In this document: piece by piece, positions 1-14,735 of the stretch
Position numbering within the stretch: position 1 is the stretch's first letter
Layout of the letters: each line of letters begins with the position of its first letter
Source of the DNA: Glandiceps talaboti
Taxonomy: Eukaryota > Hemichordata > Enteropneusta > Spengelidae
Length of the DNA stretch: 64,000 nucleotides
Reading direction: 5' to 3'
Assembly: GCF_964340395.1 (NCBI RefSeq)
Contig: NC_135558.1
Coordinates: forward strand, 458,501-522,500
Program-made: the position numbers and the translations under genes
Notes under the pieces: model-generated
The model's input: only the letters and a program-made list of their open reading frames with translations
The model's database searches: none
Told to the model about the DNA's origin: nothing

Positions 1-147
1 ATTACATTTTATCACACACCATTTTCATCGATTTGACTTAATATGAAGAGATATGTCTACAATTGAAACAAAACGTCGTAGTCTTGTGAGTGAGAGAGTG
101 TGGGGGGTGAGTATGAGTGAGACAGAGGGACCGGAGGAAGAAAGAAA

Positions 148-158
148 GACAGACAGAC

Positions 159-201
<43 letters not shown>

Positions 202-232
202 GTCAGTCAGTCAGTCAGTCAGTCAGTCAGTC

Positions 233-309
<77 letters not shown>

Positions 310-311
310 GG
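148..311. repeat. (GACA)n microsatellite with internal (GTCA)n block
   Basis: A tetranucleotide array of GACA units is interrupted near 200-234 by a clean block of CAGT units and then resumes. Frames through it read as R/Q/T/D repeats and are artefacts. It lies upstream of the first visible CRYZ-like exon, so it is probably in an intron of that gene. Confidence 0.95.
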
Positions 312-518
312 GACAAGAGGGTGCCTGACAACTGTCTTCCATGCTGAAAGTGATGATGATTGCAGTGCATTCTTCCTAAGTTCGTGTGCTCTCCTGTTAA
401 GGAAACTTGATCTTTAAACTTGAATTTGTTCCATTATTTCCATCGTTAGAACCAACTTAGACAACATAATAACATAGGGTCCATTTCAGATTATATCATG
501 TTTTGTTTATGTATTTGA

Positions 519-713
<195 letters not shown>

Positions 714-760
714 TTCAAAGTATGACACAATGGCTAATGACGTTCTTTCATCTATCATAG

Positions 761-862
761 GATGCTACTGGTGGCCATGGCTTTGACGTCATCATCGAAA
801 TGCTTGCAAATATCAATCTCCAACGTGACCTAGAAATGCTCAACCGTTTTGGCAGAATAGTG
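761..862 (+). CDS. CRYZ-like: CRYZ-like exon A (third from last coding exon)
   Basis: An acceptor ATCATAG precedes 761 and a donor GTAAAT follows 862. The 34 codons read from DATGGHGFDVIIEML to NRFGRIV, matching the NADPH-domain segment of zeta-crystallins. Confidence 0.88.
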
Positions 863-2271
863 GTAAATATATTGTAACCGTTCCTACGTCTATAACTTAT
901 AAAATACATCTTTGATAATGTTGACGCCAAAGATATAAATTGTGTGATTTCGATTATCGGACCCAACGTCTAGTTGTGTGTAGGTTGACAGAAATATATC
1001 GAAAATAGTACTTAAAAAGAAACAAAAAAAGGTGAAGAAGAGGGAAGTCTTCGCTAAGCATGGACATTTGAAAGGAAACTGTTACCATGGTTACAGCTGA
1101 AATACTTGATGATAAACATTTTACGCCATTATCATTTTGACACAAGTACGATATATCTCTTTCTTCTGACAGATCGTTGGATGTCGTGGTAAAATTGAAA
1201 TTGACCCTAAACTCACTATGATCAAAGAAACGGCTATTCTTGGTCTTCTTCTGAGTCAATTTTCAGAGGTAAGCTCTATGTTGCAATTATTACACTATTG
1301 TTCAGTATATACAACCCGCGAAAAAAACACCGATGCGTTTGCTTGAATGAACTGGGTCAGGGAAATTAAAGACTTCAAGCAAGGACAAAATTAGGTAAAA
1401 CACAATACAACAGATATAAAACAGCCGTGGTTCCGCTTACTATTTGATTAAGTGGACGCTTTTATCAGATTGTTTATATCAGTGGAAGATACAATGTAAC
1501 AGTAACAGCCACACTCGATTGTTATATCATGTAGCATTGTATCATCAGTAAAAAGAGCAGCTCCTGTGGTGTATATGCTTTGATAAGTTACTGACACTAA
1601 TTTCATTGTATGTCTTTGCATGAAACTTGCCTCATTCCTGCTTACCAGGAGCAAGAAAACGTACCGGTGTTTTTTCAAGGCTTGTAACTGTAAGCTTATT
1701 AGTTTGAGATTTACGGTTGTTAGGTTGATATGAAAGTACTCATAAGTTGTGATTTCATAGCGGAAAGGTTTTTGGAGGAATAGATTGGCTCGAGAATATT
1801 TGCAGGAAAAAGTAAGAAACCTTGTAGGTGTTTGATAAAGTCTGTGTTTCGATTAGTTTCCGGAGTCACTGAAAGTCGTCCATCCGGTCCGACGAAATGG
1901 GAACTGAAAGTTAAGCCACAATTACAGTACACTATAAAGTTAGGGTATATCCTCTGAGAAAATTGTTGTACAATGTGAGTTACACTCCTCGTTTATGTCT
2001 TGTTAAACACACAACAATATGGACAACAAGTGGTTTCGATTTCAGCGGAAAGTAATTTTGGCAGTTTCTCTCAATTAATTTGTATGTCGACGTATTTTTG
2101 TACCAGGAGGAATACGGGGAAATTGTTACCGCAGTGTATGACGGGATGACGGCAGGGTATATTGAACCGTACGTTGGACGAGAGTACCCACTGCACGATT
2201 CAGCCACAGCTCATAGAGACATAATGGATCGTGAAATAGCGACAATTGGCAGACTAGCCATCGTTATGTGA
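761..2271 (+). CDS. CRYZ-like: Zeta-crystallin / quinone oxidoreductase-like gene, 3' end (three coding exons)
   Basis: The joined exons 761-862, 1173-1268 and 2107-2271 (102 + 96 + 165 nt, all phase 0) encode the last 120 residues of a medium-chain dehydrogenase/reductase of the zeta-crystallin type. Family members use NADPH to reduce quinones in the cytosol. Visible family hallmarks: the DVIIEMLANINL segment of the nucleotide-binding half, followed by GRIVIVGCRGKIEID, a KE...ILG motif, EEYGEIVTAVYDGMTAG, and the end RLAIVM before TGA. Compared with vertebrate CRYZ (about 330 residues) roughly the first two thirds, including the catalytic domain and the start of the Rossmann fold, lie outside the window to the left. 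No frame break is present. The family assignment rests on recognised motifs, not on a search. Confidence 0.9.
863..1172 (+). other. CRYZ-like intron, 310 bp
   Basis: GT...AG intron with acceptor TTCTTCTGACAG. It contains an X-box-like palindrome GTTACCATGGTTAC at 1081-1094. Nothing else is seen. Confidence 0.8.
1173..1268 (+). CDS. CRYZ-like: CRYZ-like exon B
   Basis: 32 codons in phase 0 from IVGCRGKIEIDPKL to LLLSQFSE, between acceptor CTGACAG and donor GTAAGC. The GCRGKIEID strand-turn is typical of the family right after the glycine-rich nucleotide-binding strand. Confidence 0.88.
1269..2106 (+). other. CRYZ-like intron, 838 bp
   Basis: GT...AG intron with acceptor TTTTTGTACCAG. No exon, RNA gene or repeat is seen. 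Minus-strand ORFs of 70-76 codons here have no supporting splice or start context. Confidence 0.75.
2107..2271 (+). CDS. CRYZ-like: CRYZ-like last coding exon
   Basis: 54 codons plus TGA at 2269-2271, starting at EEYGEIVTAVYDG after acceptor TACCAG. It includes the GYIEPYVGREYPL segment (the substrate-side helix and strand of zeta-crystallins) and terminates RLAIVM, corresponding to the usual hydrophobic C-terminus. Confidence 0.9.
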   Translation, partial: EEYGEIVTAVYDGMTAGYIEPYVGREYPLHDSATAHRDIMDREIATIGRLAIVM

Positions 2272-2501
2272 AGGGTTTAACCACTACCTCGAGAGATAAC
2301 CAGGTGTGACCGCCCATGAAATATGGATAGGATTCAAAAATTTTCCTCCGTGTTTTCAGCGTTGGGTGCTTGATATAGCTTTTGGTATTCTTTAGTACTA
2401 CCATACACAATGGAGAAACCAGTCTATAGTATCACCCCAACACGCACGCACACACGCACCCACGCACGCACATGCATGCGGATTCCATTTTAGATTTTCC
2501 C

Positions 2502-2507
2502 AATAAA
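2502..2507 (+). terminator. Poly(A) signal of the CRYZ-like gene
   Basis: AATAAA 231 bp after the stop codon gives a 3' UTR of about 250 bp. It includes a short CACGCA-rich stretch (2435-2475). Confidence 0.6.
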
Positions 2508-2573
2508 AAAATGTACATGTACGTCTGTTTGTAGTGACAAGTGTTCGACAAATTCCTTTCTGTTGAATATCAG

Positions 2574-2702
2574 GATTGGCCAGTAGCCAAGAGAGTCCGT
2601 AAACTTTCTCAAAACCCAGTATGGAAACGTCTACAACCTGACAAAGTGCAGCAAGAGAAAGGACTTTTATTATCTCAACTTCTATTTTGTGGACAAAATT
2701 AA
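2574..2702 (+). CDS. Candidate alternative terminal exon of the CRYZ-like gene
   Basis: After a pyrimidine-rich acceptor (TTCCTTTCTG...ATCAG) a phase-0 frame of 42 codons starts DWPVAKRVRKLSQ and ends LLFCGQN before TAA. A poly(A) signal AATAAA (2701-2706) overlaps the stop. The upstream exon at 1173-1268 ends in phase 0, so direct splicing to 2574 would give a protein with a different basic C-terminus. I do not recognise the peptide. It could instead be a chance frame or the end of an unrelated transcript. Confidence 0.3.
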   Translation, partial: DWPVAKRVRKLSQNPVWKRLQPDKVQQEKGLLLSQLLFCGQN

Positions 2703-4674
2703 TAAAGTATTGATGGTAATGAACTCTGATTTAAAATTTTAGAGGTTGTGCTTGAAAAAATATAAACTTATGGTAGATTAGATGAATTTCATTGAGTTCT
2801 CTGATCCACAGGGAACTAACACTGTTGTAAAATCGCACACACTAGCACAAAATAGGCCATAGGCTGTAAACTATATTAGAACGGATGGACTAAAAAAATC
2901 TAAAATGATGGCACAGCCGTATGTGAATTACAGAATATGGAAAACAGAAACAAAACTTCAACAAAAGTAATAACATTACTATATGTCATCGTCTACCTAG
3001 ACAAGCTTTTCTTCATCAGGTTTAATAAAACAAACAACTTATGAACATTGTGAACATGTTCTTTGCGTGATCTACCATTCTTCTTTGCAAATCGTCGCCA
3101 GGCGATAACAGGTAGTAAAGTGAAGTAGCTTGTTGTCGAGCCAGACAGTAAAGTTTAGGAAAGTTTTTAAGATGTTTGTACAGCCAGGAAATCAAATGTA
3201 GGAATGTTAGTATGATTTTTATTGGGCCAAGCAATGGAATGTAACTATTTTGTTGAGCCAGATAACATTTTGTTTCTATTCAACCGCTTTCTATTATAAT
3301 GTCTAAGGACCCACCCAACAACACATTCGTCATCAAAGTTATGTCTCAAACATTATCGGCTTTTGTACACATCGATTTTATTGACGAATAAAATATATAC
3401 ATTGTCACGTGACATACTTAAAAGTTACAAGTTTACTTTACCTAGTAAATGGATTTGACGCAATTAAATTTGTGTTTAATGACATTGGAAATAGTACGTA
3501 CAGACACATTTCAGCTGCACTTGTGGATTGAAGTGATCACGTGATAGAAAATGGCTTAGGTATAGAAGGCTGTTAAATTCATCGATAGTAAAAACGGACA
3601 CATTAATATCGGCGTCGGTGCTATGACCGGATTTAGAGCCTCTCACCATGTACACAGTCAACACTCTTTGTCATGATATTTGGGTTTGAAGAGAACTATC
3701 TAATACAAGATCTGGGTAAAGAGGGCTTTAAAATATCTCCTATTGTTCAAGGTATAAATCACAATTTTACGAATACGATTGTATTACTTTCAACTACTTG
3801 ACCTATATCGGACTCCTTACATCCTCCCAATATTTCAAGTTAACATTTACACAGTTGACGCGATTAGAAAGTAAATAAATACTTCAACATTGAGTTTGTC
3901 TGAACGCCCTGCGATTACACATATATTTTCGCTATTTTCCAAAGCTAGTTATTGACTGGTATTCTGTACCCTAGCTTGATGCCCGTGTGTAAACATTCAT
4001 GAAAGAGGTACAAACATAGCCAATTGTTTGTCAACATATTTCTAATTTTATATTTAAACTGATAGGGTTTGATCACTGCGATTATCGATATGCTTCAACA
4101 AGTACCATAAACACTGTCCATCGAAAATTAGAGCAAAATGTAGGAAAAGATAATTCTAACTACAGTAACTATAACTTTAAAATTATGCCATTTTGAAGGA
4201 ATCTGCATGATCATCGAGTTGTCTATACTTTTGGCGGTATTACGGCACTTTCGAATTCGTAACATGTACTTCGACGTTTTGTCGTTTTTTTCACTGTCAC
4301 GTTTGACCTTGACCCTACCATTTATAATGTATAAGTGAATTGAACGGATGTGTTCACAAAGCGCACAGTAATGTACTTTTTGACAACACTAAAAGATTAA
4401 TATATTTAATATACGATTGGCTGCTTGCAGGTGGTATCGAGTTCCCATTTAATTTAATCAGTTCATGACATTATCTTTTCCTTGTCTGTGGTTCAATGTA
4501 GTTGCTGCTGTTTTTTTACCTGTGGGCGCCTTTCAGTCACGACGGTTTTCAGACTGTTTTGAATAAGTAATGATTCCTTTACGATAAGCCTAAAGCAAAA
4601 CTGTGTGCACTGGTTTAACAACCCTACATTAGGCCTCAGCAACCATATGTTGTTTACTATGATCAATCATATAT

Positions 4675-4748
<74 letters not shown>
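4675..4748. repeat. (GTA)n microsatellite
   Basis: About 25 uninterrupted GTA units. A second, longer array of the same unit begins 50 bp downstream, so the two are probably one array split by an insertion or by decay. Confidence 0.95.
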
Positions 4749-4796
4749 TTTACATAAAACGTTTATTCACTGATTCCTAAATATATAAAGATTTCC

Positions 4797-4798
<2 letters not shown>

Positions 4799-4863
<65 letters not shown>

Positions 4864-4891
4864 GGTGGTGGTGGTGGTGGTGGTGGTGGTG

Positions 4892-4982
<91 letters not shown>

Positions 4983-4992
4983 CAGTAGTAGC
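4799..4992. repeat. (GTA)n/(GTG)n/(GTA)n microsatellite
   Basis: A GTA array with a central block of GTG units (about 4853-4902), then GTA again, and AGC variants at the right end. Poly-Val and poly-Thr frames through it are artefacts. Confidence 0.95.
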
Positions 4993-6117
4993 GATCAGGC
5001 TAAAAAATGTAAACATGTACCAAGAAGGTCAATTCAGGCAAAATAATGAAGGTAAAATAGCAATGAACGATTACGATTAGCCGACATCTACATCGGATTT
5101 TAATCAGATTGCTCCCCCCCCCCTCTCCACCCCCACCCCCAAATGTGTATGGGTAGAACGGGTTGAACAGCTTTATTGTTTTGCCAATAAATAGGACAAT
5201 TTCCACACGTTTCCTTTAGAGTACCTTACCATGTACCAACATGGTTGACAATTCCTGTATGTCCCTTAAATCAGTCTGTTGTTACTTTTAGCATACACCA
5301 CGCCGGACACACGACAACAGAACAAGTCAAGTCTACTACAAACTCTAGTTTTGAATGATATGTTGTCAACACATACATATTTTTTTCTTGTATGTGACCT
5401 TTCAGTGATATTCACAAGATGTCAATTCTGCAGAAAACAAAGAAGTCCTTGTGTTAATGTCACGGTGTGTATTTGTATAAAGTGTCCTTCTCATGACAAA
5501 GTCCTGGCAGCGATTCAGTTGAGTGGTAAATCTGATGTATTTAAGTGATATGGCCACTTTACAGTGACCGTGGAGTTTTGATTGTACGGGGTGGTACAAA
5601 TAGAATCAACATGACAGCAACGAACTCATAAATTTAATGGCACAAACAACTTTTTCCATTCAGATAACAGAAAATGCACCACTCCAATAATTGTCACAAA
5701 CTTATACCAGTCAAATAATGCACAATAAACGCTTCAAACAACTTACATTTTTCAATTACATACATTTATTTATGCTGTTATCACACTGAATTCAGAAATT
5801 AGGTTAATGAATAGAGAAAGTGTACATATTGTACTCACTGTTGATTGATGTTATAATAACATTATGTATATAGGTCTACATCTAGTCAACTACCCAACCA
5901 TGACACATGACACATGACACATGACTAAGTAAGGTAAATGGATGTATTCTTTTCTTCTTTCTTAAGTTGATGGTAGTATTGGCCTATATATTTACTCACA
6001 AAACTCAAACACGTATGTAAAGATTTGACAATAAACAGAACCACTTTTATATTCTTGTATTATCAATATATAATAACGTGTTTTATATTAAATGATACAT
6101 CATCAATACTAACTTGT

Positions 6118-6119
6118 TG

Positions 6120-6175
<56 letters not shown>

Positions 6176-6370
6176 GCCTGCCTGCCTGCATGCCTGCATG
6201 CATGCATGCATGCATGCATGTATGCATGTATGTATGTATGTATGTATGTATGTATGTATGTATGTATGTATGTATGTATGTATGTATGTATGTATGCCTG
6301 TCTGTCTGTCTGTGTATGTATGTATGTATGTATGTATGTATGTATGTATGTATGTATGTATGTATGTATG

Positions 6371-6400
<30 letters not shown>
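6118..6400. repeat. Compound TGTC/TGCC/TGCA/TGTA tetranucleotide array
   Basis: Successive blocks of TGTC, TGCC, TGCA and TGTA, a short return to TGTC near 6296-6312, then a long TGTA block. All keep the 4-bp register. Long C/V/S/Y-rich frames exist on both strands but are repeat translations. Confidence 0.95.
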
Positions 6401-6401
<1 letters not shown>

Positions 6402-6511
6402 CTATGTAATATGTGTCTGGTTCTGCGTGTGCTCACCATATTCCATACTGGTCCTTTGTCTTTTTCTCTCCCCCTGTCTTTCTCTTTTTCTTGCCGCTTC
6501 TCTCTCTCGCG

Positions 6512-6512
6512 C

Positions 6513-6555
<43 letters not shown>

Positions 6556-6591
6556 CCCTCCCTCCCTCCCTCCCTCCCTCCCTCCCTCCCT

Positions 6592-6662
<71 letters not shown>
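6512..6662. repeat. (CTGT)n-(CCCT)n-(CT)n pyrimidine tract
   Basis: Blocks of TGTC, then CCCT, then a 62-bp CT run make a strictly pyrimidine-rich strand. The CT/GA and CCCT/GGGA portions could form triplex or quadruplex structures; that is inference only. Confidence 0.95.
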
Positions 6663-6667
<5 letters not shown>

Positions 6668-9532
6668 CCCCGTGTATTTGTCTATGATTGTGGTCTAAGA
6701 TTGGATTCATCTAACTTTAAGTTTTCACGTACATATATACGTCGTATATGTTAAACTAGATTGATCTTGGAAGGTCTCCAAATGGTTAAACTTTTATATC
6801 GGCCATTGTGTTTTGACATAGTAAACACCGCCATTTTAATACAGTGACGCATTTCCCATTACAGCAACTCAGATTACCGTAGGAATTTTTCTATATCTGG
6901 TTTGAGCCAACAATACATACAGTGTTTGTTTGTTTGTTTTTTAGTTTCATAGTTACTATTGACAACAAACCATAAGTCACTTTACACGTACTATGGTCAA
7001 GGTCTATTATAGTGCTTTTTGCTTTTTTTCTAGTGTCGTAAATCAGAACGATGACAACCCTTTCCTTCCCCGCTTACCCCGTCATCGCCATCACGTTGTA
7101 TATTTCATGTTAGTGTTCCCCGGTACTGTTTGATACAACCACGTACATGTTACACTTTAATCTAAAAAGATATAAATGTCTTGCTCCATTTTGTCTAAAT
7201 GAAAAACAACAACATTTAAACATACTGTAACTAGACGCTGGCACATGGCTTCCATTGTTTCATGTCTGCATGGTAGCACTATTCATTTCATAGGCAAAAT
7301 GTCGCAAAAACATATATTCATTCACTGGGTGTGCAGATTGTTAATCGGTTTCTGTGTAAGAATGACATTGCTTGTGGACATGATATGTATGAAAGAAAAA
7401 AATAACTAAAAAGCTGGATTTCGAGTGGAAAGTTCCCTATTTTTATTTGACGTGTACAAAAGAAGCTTACTGCCTCTACCCCTGTGTCTGAAAAACTAAT
7501 TCCTGGATTTCCTGTGATTAACAGAAACATTAATTCTAAGCAACAACTTGCCATTGGCAGAACTCCGACCTGGTATTTAGGCACACAATATAAACTAGAT
7601 GATAGCATATGCTATATAGAATATAAACTAGTTGATAGCATATGCTGTATACATATCAATGAAGAATCCCCTAGTATGCCATCAACTATGCCGATAATGC
7701 CTCCTAAAAATGACTTCAATGCTATTGAAGGCATACTTCGACATTTGTATTAAACTAAATCTTCATAATAGTATTTTTATAAATCACATATAATACTTTA
7801 ATTCACACCAAGTTTTCGCCCCCCCCCCTCCCAGGGGGCGGCCGAGAAACTTTCTATGAAATGATACGGGGAGACTTCGCAGTGAGTTCCAAACCCAAAT
7901 GTTGTTGTCATACCACAAGTGCACACTCCAGAAAAGAGACCATTTTCATCACTACTGTATCACACAGGTAGATAACAAAACGGGTCTACGATACATGCAG
8001 ACAACAGTTCATGAAATGGCTAAAACCTGCCAAACCTGCCCAAAATAATTGTTTTTGACAACTTAATTGTTACTTTCAACAATCGTAAGAATTATTTTGA
8101 AAATTATTGAAATATTCTGAGCTAAAATTGAAGCAAAATCTACCAGGCGTCCAGTTGGGAAGGGTTTTCCAAAAATATTCCGGCCCTGAAAAGTATACCC
8201 TTTGAGAACAATAAGCCATCCCTTTTAGTGTATGGGACTTTCTTTAATCTTTAACTTCGGAAATCATAATCATTATATTCACTAGCTCATATTCAATGGC
8301 TTACATTTGTTTTGTTGTCATGGTTACGGCTTTTTACTCGGTTTAACTGGGACTTACACAATACCTTAATTGTGCAAGTACGACATATCCCGACATTTAA
8401 GACTTGTTTGAAATCAAAATATCCGTGACTTTAGTTGCACGTGGAATTGACACCGACAATTAGCAAAGTTTTGGGTTCTATTTTTCATTTTGTTGTGATG
8501 GCAATACATGAAAGCAAAAATCCATCGGAAAGTCAGATTTAGTAAGTTCTATTAAAAGTGCAGACACAAAAGCTGTATTTTCGTCTTTTTTACCACCACA
8601 GGTAAAATTTGAGCCATGAATGGATTTAACACACCACAGGTAAAATGATTTGGGCCATGAGTGGATTTAAAAGTCTGTGACACCTAAGCTTGTCCCGGCT
8701 ACCGCGCAATTCACATCAGGGGTATCCTGAAACAACCGCAAGTTTATCACCTTACAAGGTGAGGTGTGTAATTTCCACCAGGTTCCACCCTTCGTATGAT
8801 TCTTGTAAGGTTAGAATACGACACCGTGAGTGTACACTGCTTTTAATGTCGGATCGTTGACAGATTTCTTCACATGTCAATAGAAATACAACATGGTTCG
8901 CTTGTGACGCGTAATTAAAGCCGAGTCGACTACAATGTTGGAAGGTTTTCTTGTTCCCATCGGTACCGAATAGGGGCATGCAAAGATCTTATTCCTCTGA
9001 CACCAATTAGGGAAGAACCCAACCATTCAAATATGATCGGTCAGCTCCATGGTAGCATGAAAGAACGATTATGTGTCATGAATTGCAAGATATTTGAGGT
9101 CCTACTTTTTTACTTTCATTTAAAATTAAAAATAACAATTATCAATAATTAGACAAACCTAAAATGCAAAATTTGGTTAAGTAGTTACCTTTATCAACGT
9201 TAAGTATATTTTTAGATTAGATACATTCTCATTGCCTCTTTCTACGACTTCAGACGCCAGACTGTTTTTTTAAATTGATTATTTCAAACATGTTTCCATG
9301 ACAACATATTACAAATATTGCTAAAATCTAGAAGCATGGTAATATTTAAACATGGATGACGTGGGATATATCTACATGGAAGAAAACATCTTGCTACTAC
9401 TAGTCGGCGATAAAATGGTATAAAATCTATTGAATGTTATATTATCGTAAACATGGCCTCCCTAAAACTCTTATTATTCATATGGTACCACTTTTACTAA
9501 ACAGATGTTAATTTTCACATGGTTTCAGGTAA

Positions 9533-9655
9533 CTAATTAATGGTATATGAAATATAGTCAAACCATGAAAATTCTAATTAGTGGTATGAAATATAGTCAA
9601 ACTATGAAAACACTAATTAATGCTATGAAATATAGTAAAACTATGAAAACACTAC
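9533..9655. repeat. 41-bp tandem triplication
   Basis: Three diverged copies of a unit reading CTAATTAATG...GAAATATAGT...ACTATGAAAA lie head to tail. No coding potential. Confidence 0.7.
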
Positions 9656-11051
9656 TACACAAGAACATTATCTGACAAATGACATCCACCATGTGTTTAG
9701 AATACTAGGCCAATTCGCGGTCACGGGAAAATGGTGGTTATTCTGTATTAAACCCTAGTTTACAGTATTCAGCTAGGTCTCAAAGATTAATTTGACTAAT
9801 TACCAGACTGTTACATTGTGTTCATGTACACAGATGTATTTTAATTTTTGCGTGTTTGGTTTCCGCGGAAATAAGATTTTAGCGAAAATTCACAGGTTTA
9901 TAGTATATGTTGGCATTTTAGCGGTAAAAAATCGATTGCCTGAATTCGGTGTTAATTACATGTTGCCTACATTACGGTGTATATACCTAGCTGAGCATAC
10001 CACATTGACATACTTGAATGTGTAAAGGCTCTACAGTTTAGTTCTAGCTCTTGCCTACCACAGAACGATCATCAACGAACATGTTCGACCCTGGTGTCTT
10101 TACGTGTCACGTGCTTGGAAAATTCCAATCAATAGCTATCACCTAAAGGTAGCTTACGGCAAATGTTGGTGAGAGATTTGACACGCCAGATGGCTTAATA
10201 ACTGCGTTAGTAAGATTTTTATCTAGCCAGTAAATATAAAATGTAGCACTGCTGGTAAGGTTTTCGTAGAAGCTGACGGCGTGTTATGGAAATGCTTTAA
10301 AAGACCAGATTAGGATTACAACTAAGACGTCAAAAACAGTTGTCTGACAGAACTAATGAAATAAAAAATTAGTCCAGAAAAAAAATCTACATGTAATCCT
10401 TATGGTTCCATTGATAAGATAACACAAATGTGAGAACCTGGGATTGAAATCTTGGCATTTAATTCTATCATGGATGTTGTGTCTGCTGGGTGATTTTATG
10501 CGTGTATTTGCTACGAGAAAAAGTGAACCGTGTATTCCTTTTCACCGTGCCTCTAGTTACCTCCAAGGCGTAAATCTGATGTTTTCGTACTCACATTGTA
10601 ACTAATACTAAACCTGTACGTTTGACGTTTTGTTTCTATAATAGGGACAGCATGGATTTAGCGGTTGTTGAAACTGAATAAGTGGCTACTAATTTGTATT
10701 TGCCGAAATGTCGGTGTTATGTGTTGCTATCATTTTGGTGTTACAGAAACCATACAAGTATTATATGTGATATCTCCATGTCGATACTTCACTTGACACT
10801 GTTTCCTTTGAGAGTGCACAAAAAAAGCGTGACAATTTATGTCGGAATATTCCGTTCTTCATTGTCAAAGCTATATTACTTGACGGAGAATATCCACTCC
10901 CACTAATAAATATCGTGGGCTTTATTAACGGTTAGCATGGTTACAGAAGGCACCATCCGCCCTCGTGAGTAAACACCGATCACGTGATTGAGAAATCAGC
11001 CTATAAGACGCCGGTAATCGTAGCCTATGTTGAAGCATAGACAGTGAAGGG

Positions 11052-11058
11052 TATAAAA
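11052..11058 (+). promoter_or_regulatory. TATA box of the small secreted-protein gene
   Basis: TATAAAA within GGGTATAAAAAGCACC. It is placed so that transcription would start near 11083, just upstream of a clean first-exon donor at 11157. A CACGTGA E-box lies about 70 bp upstream (10981). Confidence 0.65.
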
Positions 11059-11082
11059 AGCACCGTTTATGAGACGAGAACG

Positions 11083-11156
11083 CCCAGTGTTCAGCCCAGA
11101 TAGAACAACAGAGACCAGTTTGCCAAGATTTCCATTCCGTGTTAGTTGTACATCAG
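11083..11156 (+). other. Predicted non-coding first exon (5' UTR)
   Basis: The stretch from the TATA-predicted start to the donor CATCAG|GTACGT contains no ATG. The next exon (12883) contributes 18 nt of leader before the ATG. The 5' end is an inference from the TATA spacing. Confidence 0.5.
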
Positions 11157-12421
11157 GTACGTAGATGACTGTTTGTGCCACGGGAATTAACATTGAATTC
11201 ATGTATTTTTTTTCATCAGAAATCCACATTAGACTTATATGTACGTACTGAATTGGAAAGTAGGTACAATAGAAACTAGCTAATTGGCAGTTGTCGTTTG
11301 GTAGCACCACACAATTCTTACTAATATTATACATTTTAATTGTCTGCGCAACAAAAGCTTACAAAAATTGCTACACAATTATGAAGTAACATTGGTTCAT
11401 TTGACATTCCTGAAAAAAAATGGATTTTTACAATGTCTATGATAGGCCACTATCTCAGACAATGGTAGCAATGTTGGTAAGATTTCACCAAGGCACACCA
11501 TATGATGGAAACAAACAGTGTTTGTATGATTTTTGTTGTACCTGACGACAAAATGTTGCAAATTGTCAGTAAGATTTTGTTTAGTAAGACGGCACTTAAT
11601 AATGTGTTTCGAATTATGTTCTCTTGGTCTTCATTGTGACATCCACGTATTCGGTTGCCGATATTCTACGTACGAACGGCGTCGTCATGGAATGGATGGC
11701 AATTGGCCATGGATACATAGATATGGCGAAAGTACACAATTTGTCTTCTCATTAACGTTAACAAATGTATGGAGGTAATGTCATGGCGATAAAAAATATG
11801 CTTTCTGACTCACAATGGCAGTGGAACCCCCCCCCCCCTTTGTTTTCCCCGGTTAGAGATTAGGATCACTCGCGCTGTCGTAGCGCCCATGCGATGATGT
11901 TAAATGTTATTCAATTCGTGTATTACATCGTGTTATTCAATGACAAAACCTAAGCACGCAAAACGTAAAAAAGTACCAGATTCGTCACAGCCAAAAAACT
12001 AGTACCGTCACGGTATCACATGATACAGTTACCTGGTCAACCTTCATTCGTATACAATATGTGGTTTTTTGGTTCCATTTTAATGTTAAGAAATGGTCGT
12101 TTTTGTTTAACTTTCCCTCGAAGTGGTACCTAAATTAGACATAAAGATTGGCAATGACTCGCGTTTCAAAGGAAGCCGACGGCTACTATTATAATATGCA
12201 TGATTCCACGTACTGGGTGGCGGTCGTCATGGATACGTGCTGTTATCATATATATAACTCTTCATTATTTTAGGCCTACATCTAAAACCAAACCTTTATT
12301 TTTGATGTTAAGAGTACTATTCTAGTATTAAAATAGCATTCATTATTTTGGGGCGGGGTGCAATATAACGAACGTACGTACAATGCAACTACAACTGTAA
12401 ATACACACCGTACCAACAACC

Positions 12422-12453
<32 letters not shown>

Positions 12454-12882
12454 CTCAACAATAGCGATTGTTTTGGCGAATTTTTTTCTTATCTATAGTT
12501 AACAATAGACATACTACTGTGGTCAGTGGCGTCTGCATGTTTACCTGCAGGGAGCGGACGATTTGTGTGCGCTCCACACAGCTCCCCATGCTGTACATAA
12601 TCCGACATCTCATAATTGTACCACCGATGGCGCTGTCTCTACGTGTAATTCTTTATGCTTCTAAGAACTTTCTTCTAGAGCCTAGTGTGATCAGGTTTGT
12701 GTGACGTGTCCCCCGGGTGGGCCGTCGTCATGCCAATACTTTTAATATTCATCGGAAGCGCTATCTGGCCACATTAACGAAAGGGGTATAACATTTCACC
12801 ACCATGTACGTATCGTATACCAATATTATAGTAGATTGGTGTCTGTGTGAAATATTTAGACTGTTTTATCTTTTCCTTACAG
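11157..12882 (+). other. 5' UTR intron, 1.7 kb
   Basis: GTACGT donor to TTTTCCTTACAG acceptor. It includes a (CAA)n run at 12413-12453 and a poly-C run at 11827-11838. No other feature is seen. Confidence 0.5.
12413..12453. repeat. (CAA)n microsatellite
   Basis: About 12 CAA units in the 5' UTR intron of the small gene. Confidence 0.9.
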
Positions 12883-12900
12883 ATCTAAATCTCAGACAAG

Positions 12901-14735
<1,835 letters not shown>

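Larger units (their letters stand above)
2707..11050. other. Intergenic region, no gene supported
   Basis: About 8.3 kb between the CRYZ-like gene and the TATA box of the next gene. It holds the microsatellites at 4675-4992, 6118-6400 and 6512-6662, a duplicated 48-bp block near 8591-8670 (CCACAGGTAAAAT...GGATTTAA), and a 41-bp block present three times at 9533-9655. ORFs here (for example 5279-5548, 7484-7753, 9792-10025) show no recognisable domain, no splice-consistent partners and no conserved motif. Confidence 0.7.

Noticed and set aside
6025-6754. Cys/Val/Ser/Tyr-rich ORFs up to 220 codons
   Set aside because: Products of TGTC/TGTA/CT microsatellites; composition is fully explained by the repeat.
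7484-7753. 89-codon ORF MSEKLIPGFPV... as a gene
   Set aside because: It has an internal duplicated stretch (YKLDDSICYI/YKLVDSICCI) but no recognisable domain, promoter or splice partner; not enough support.
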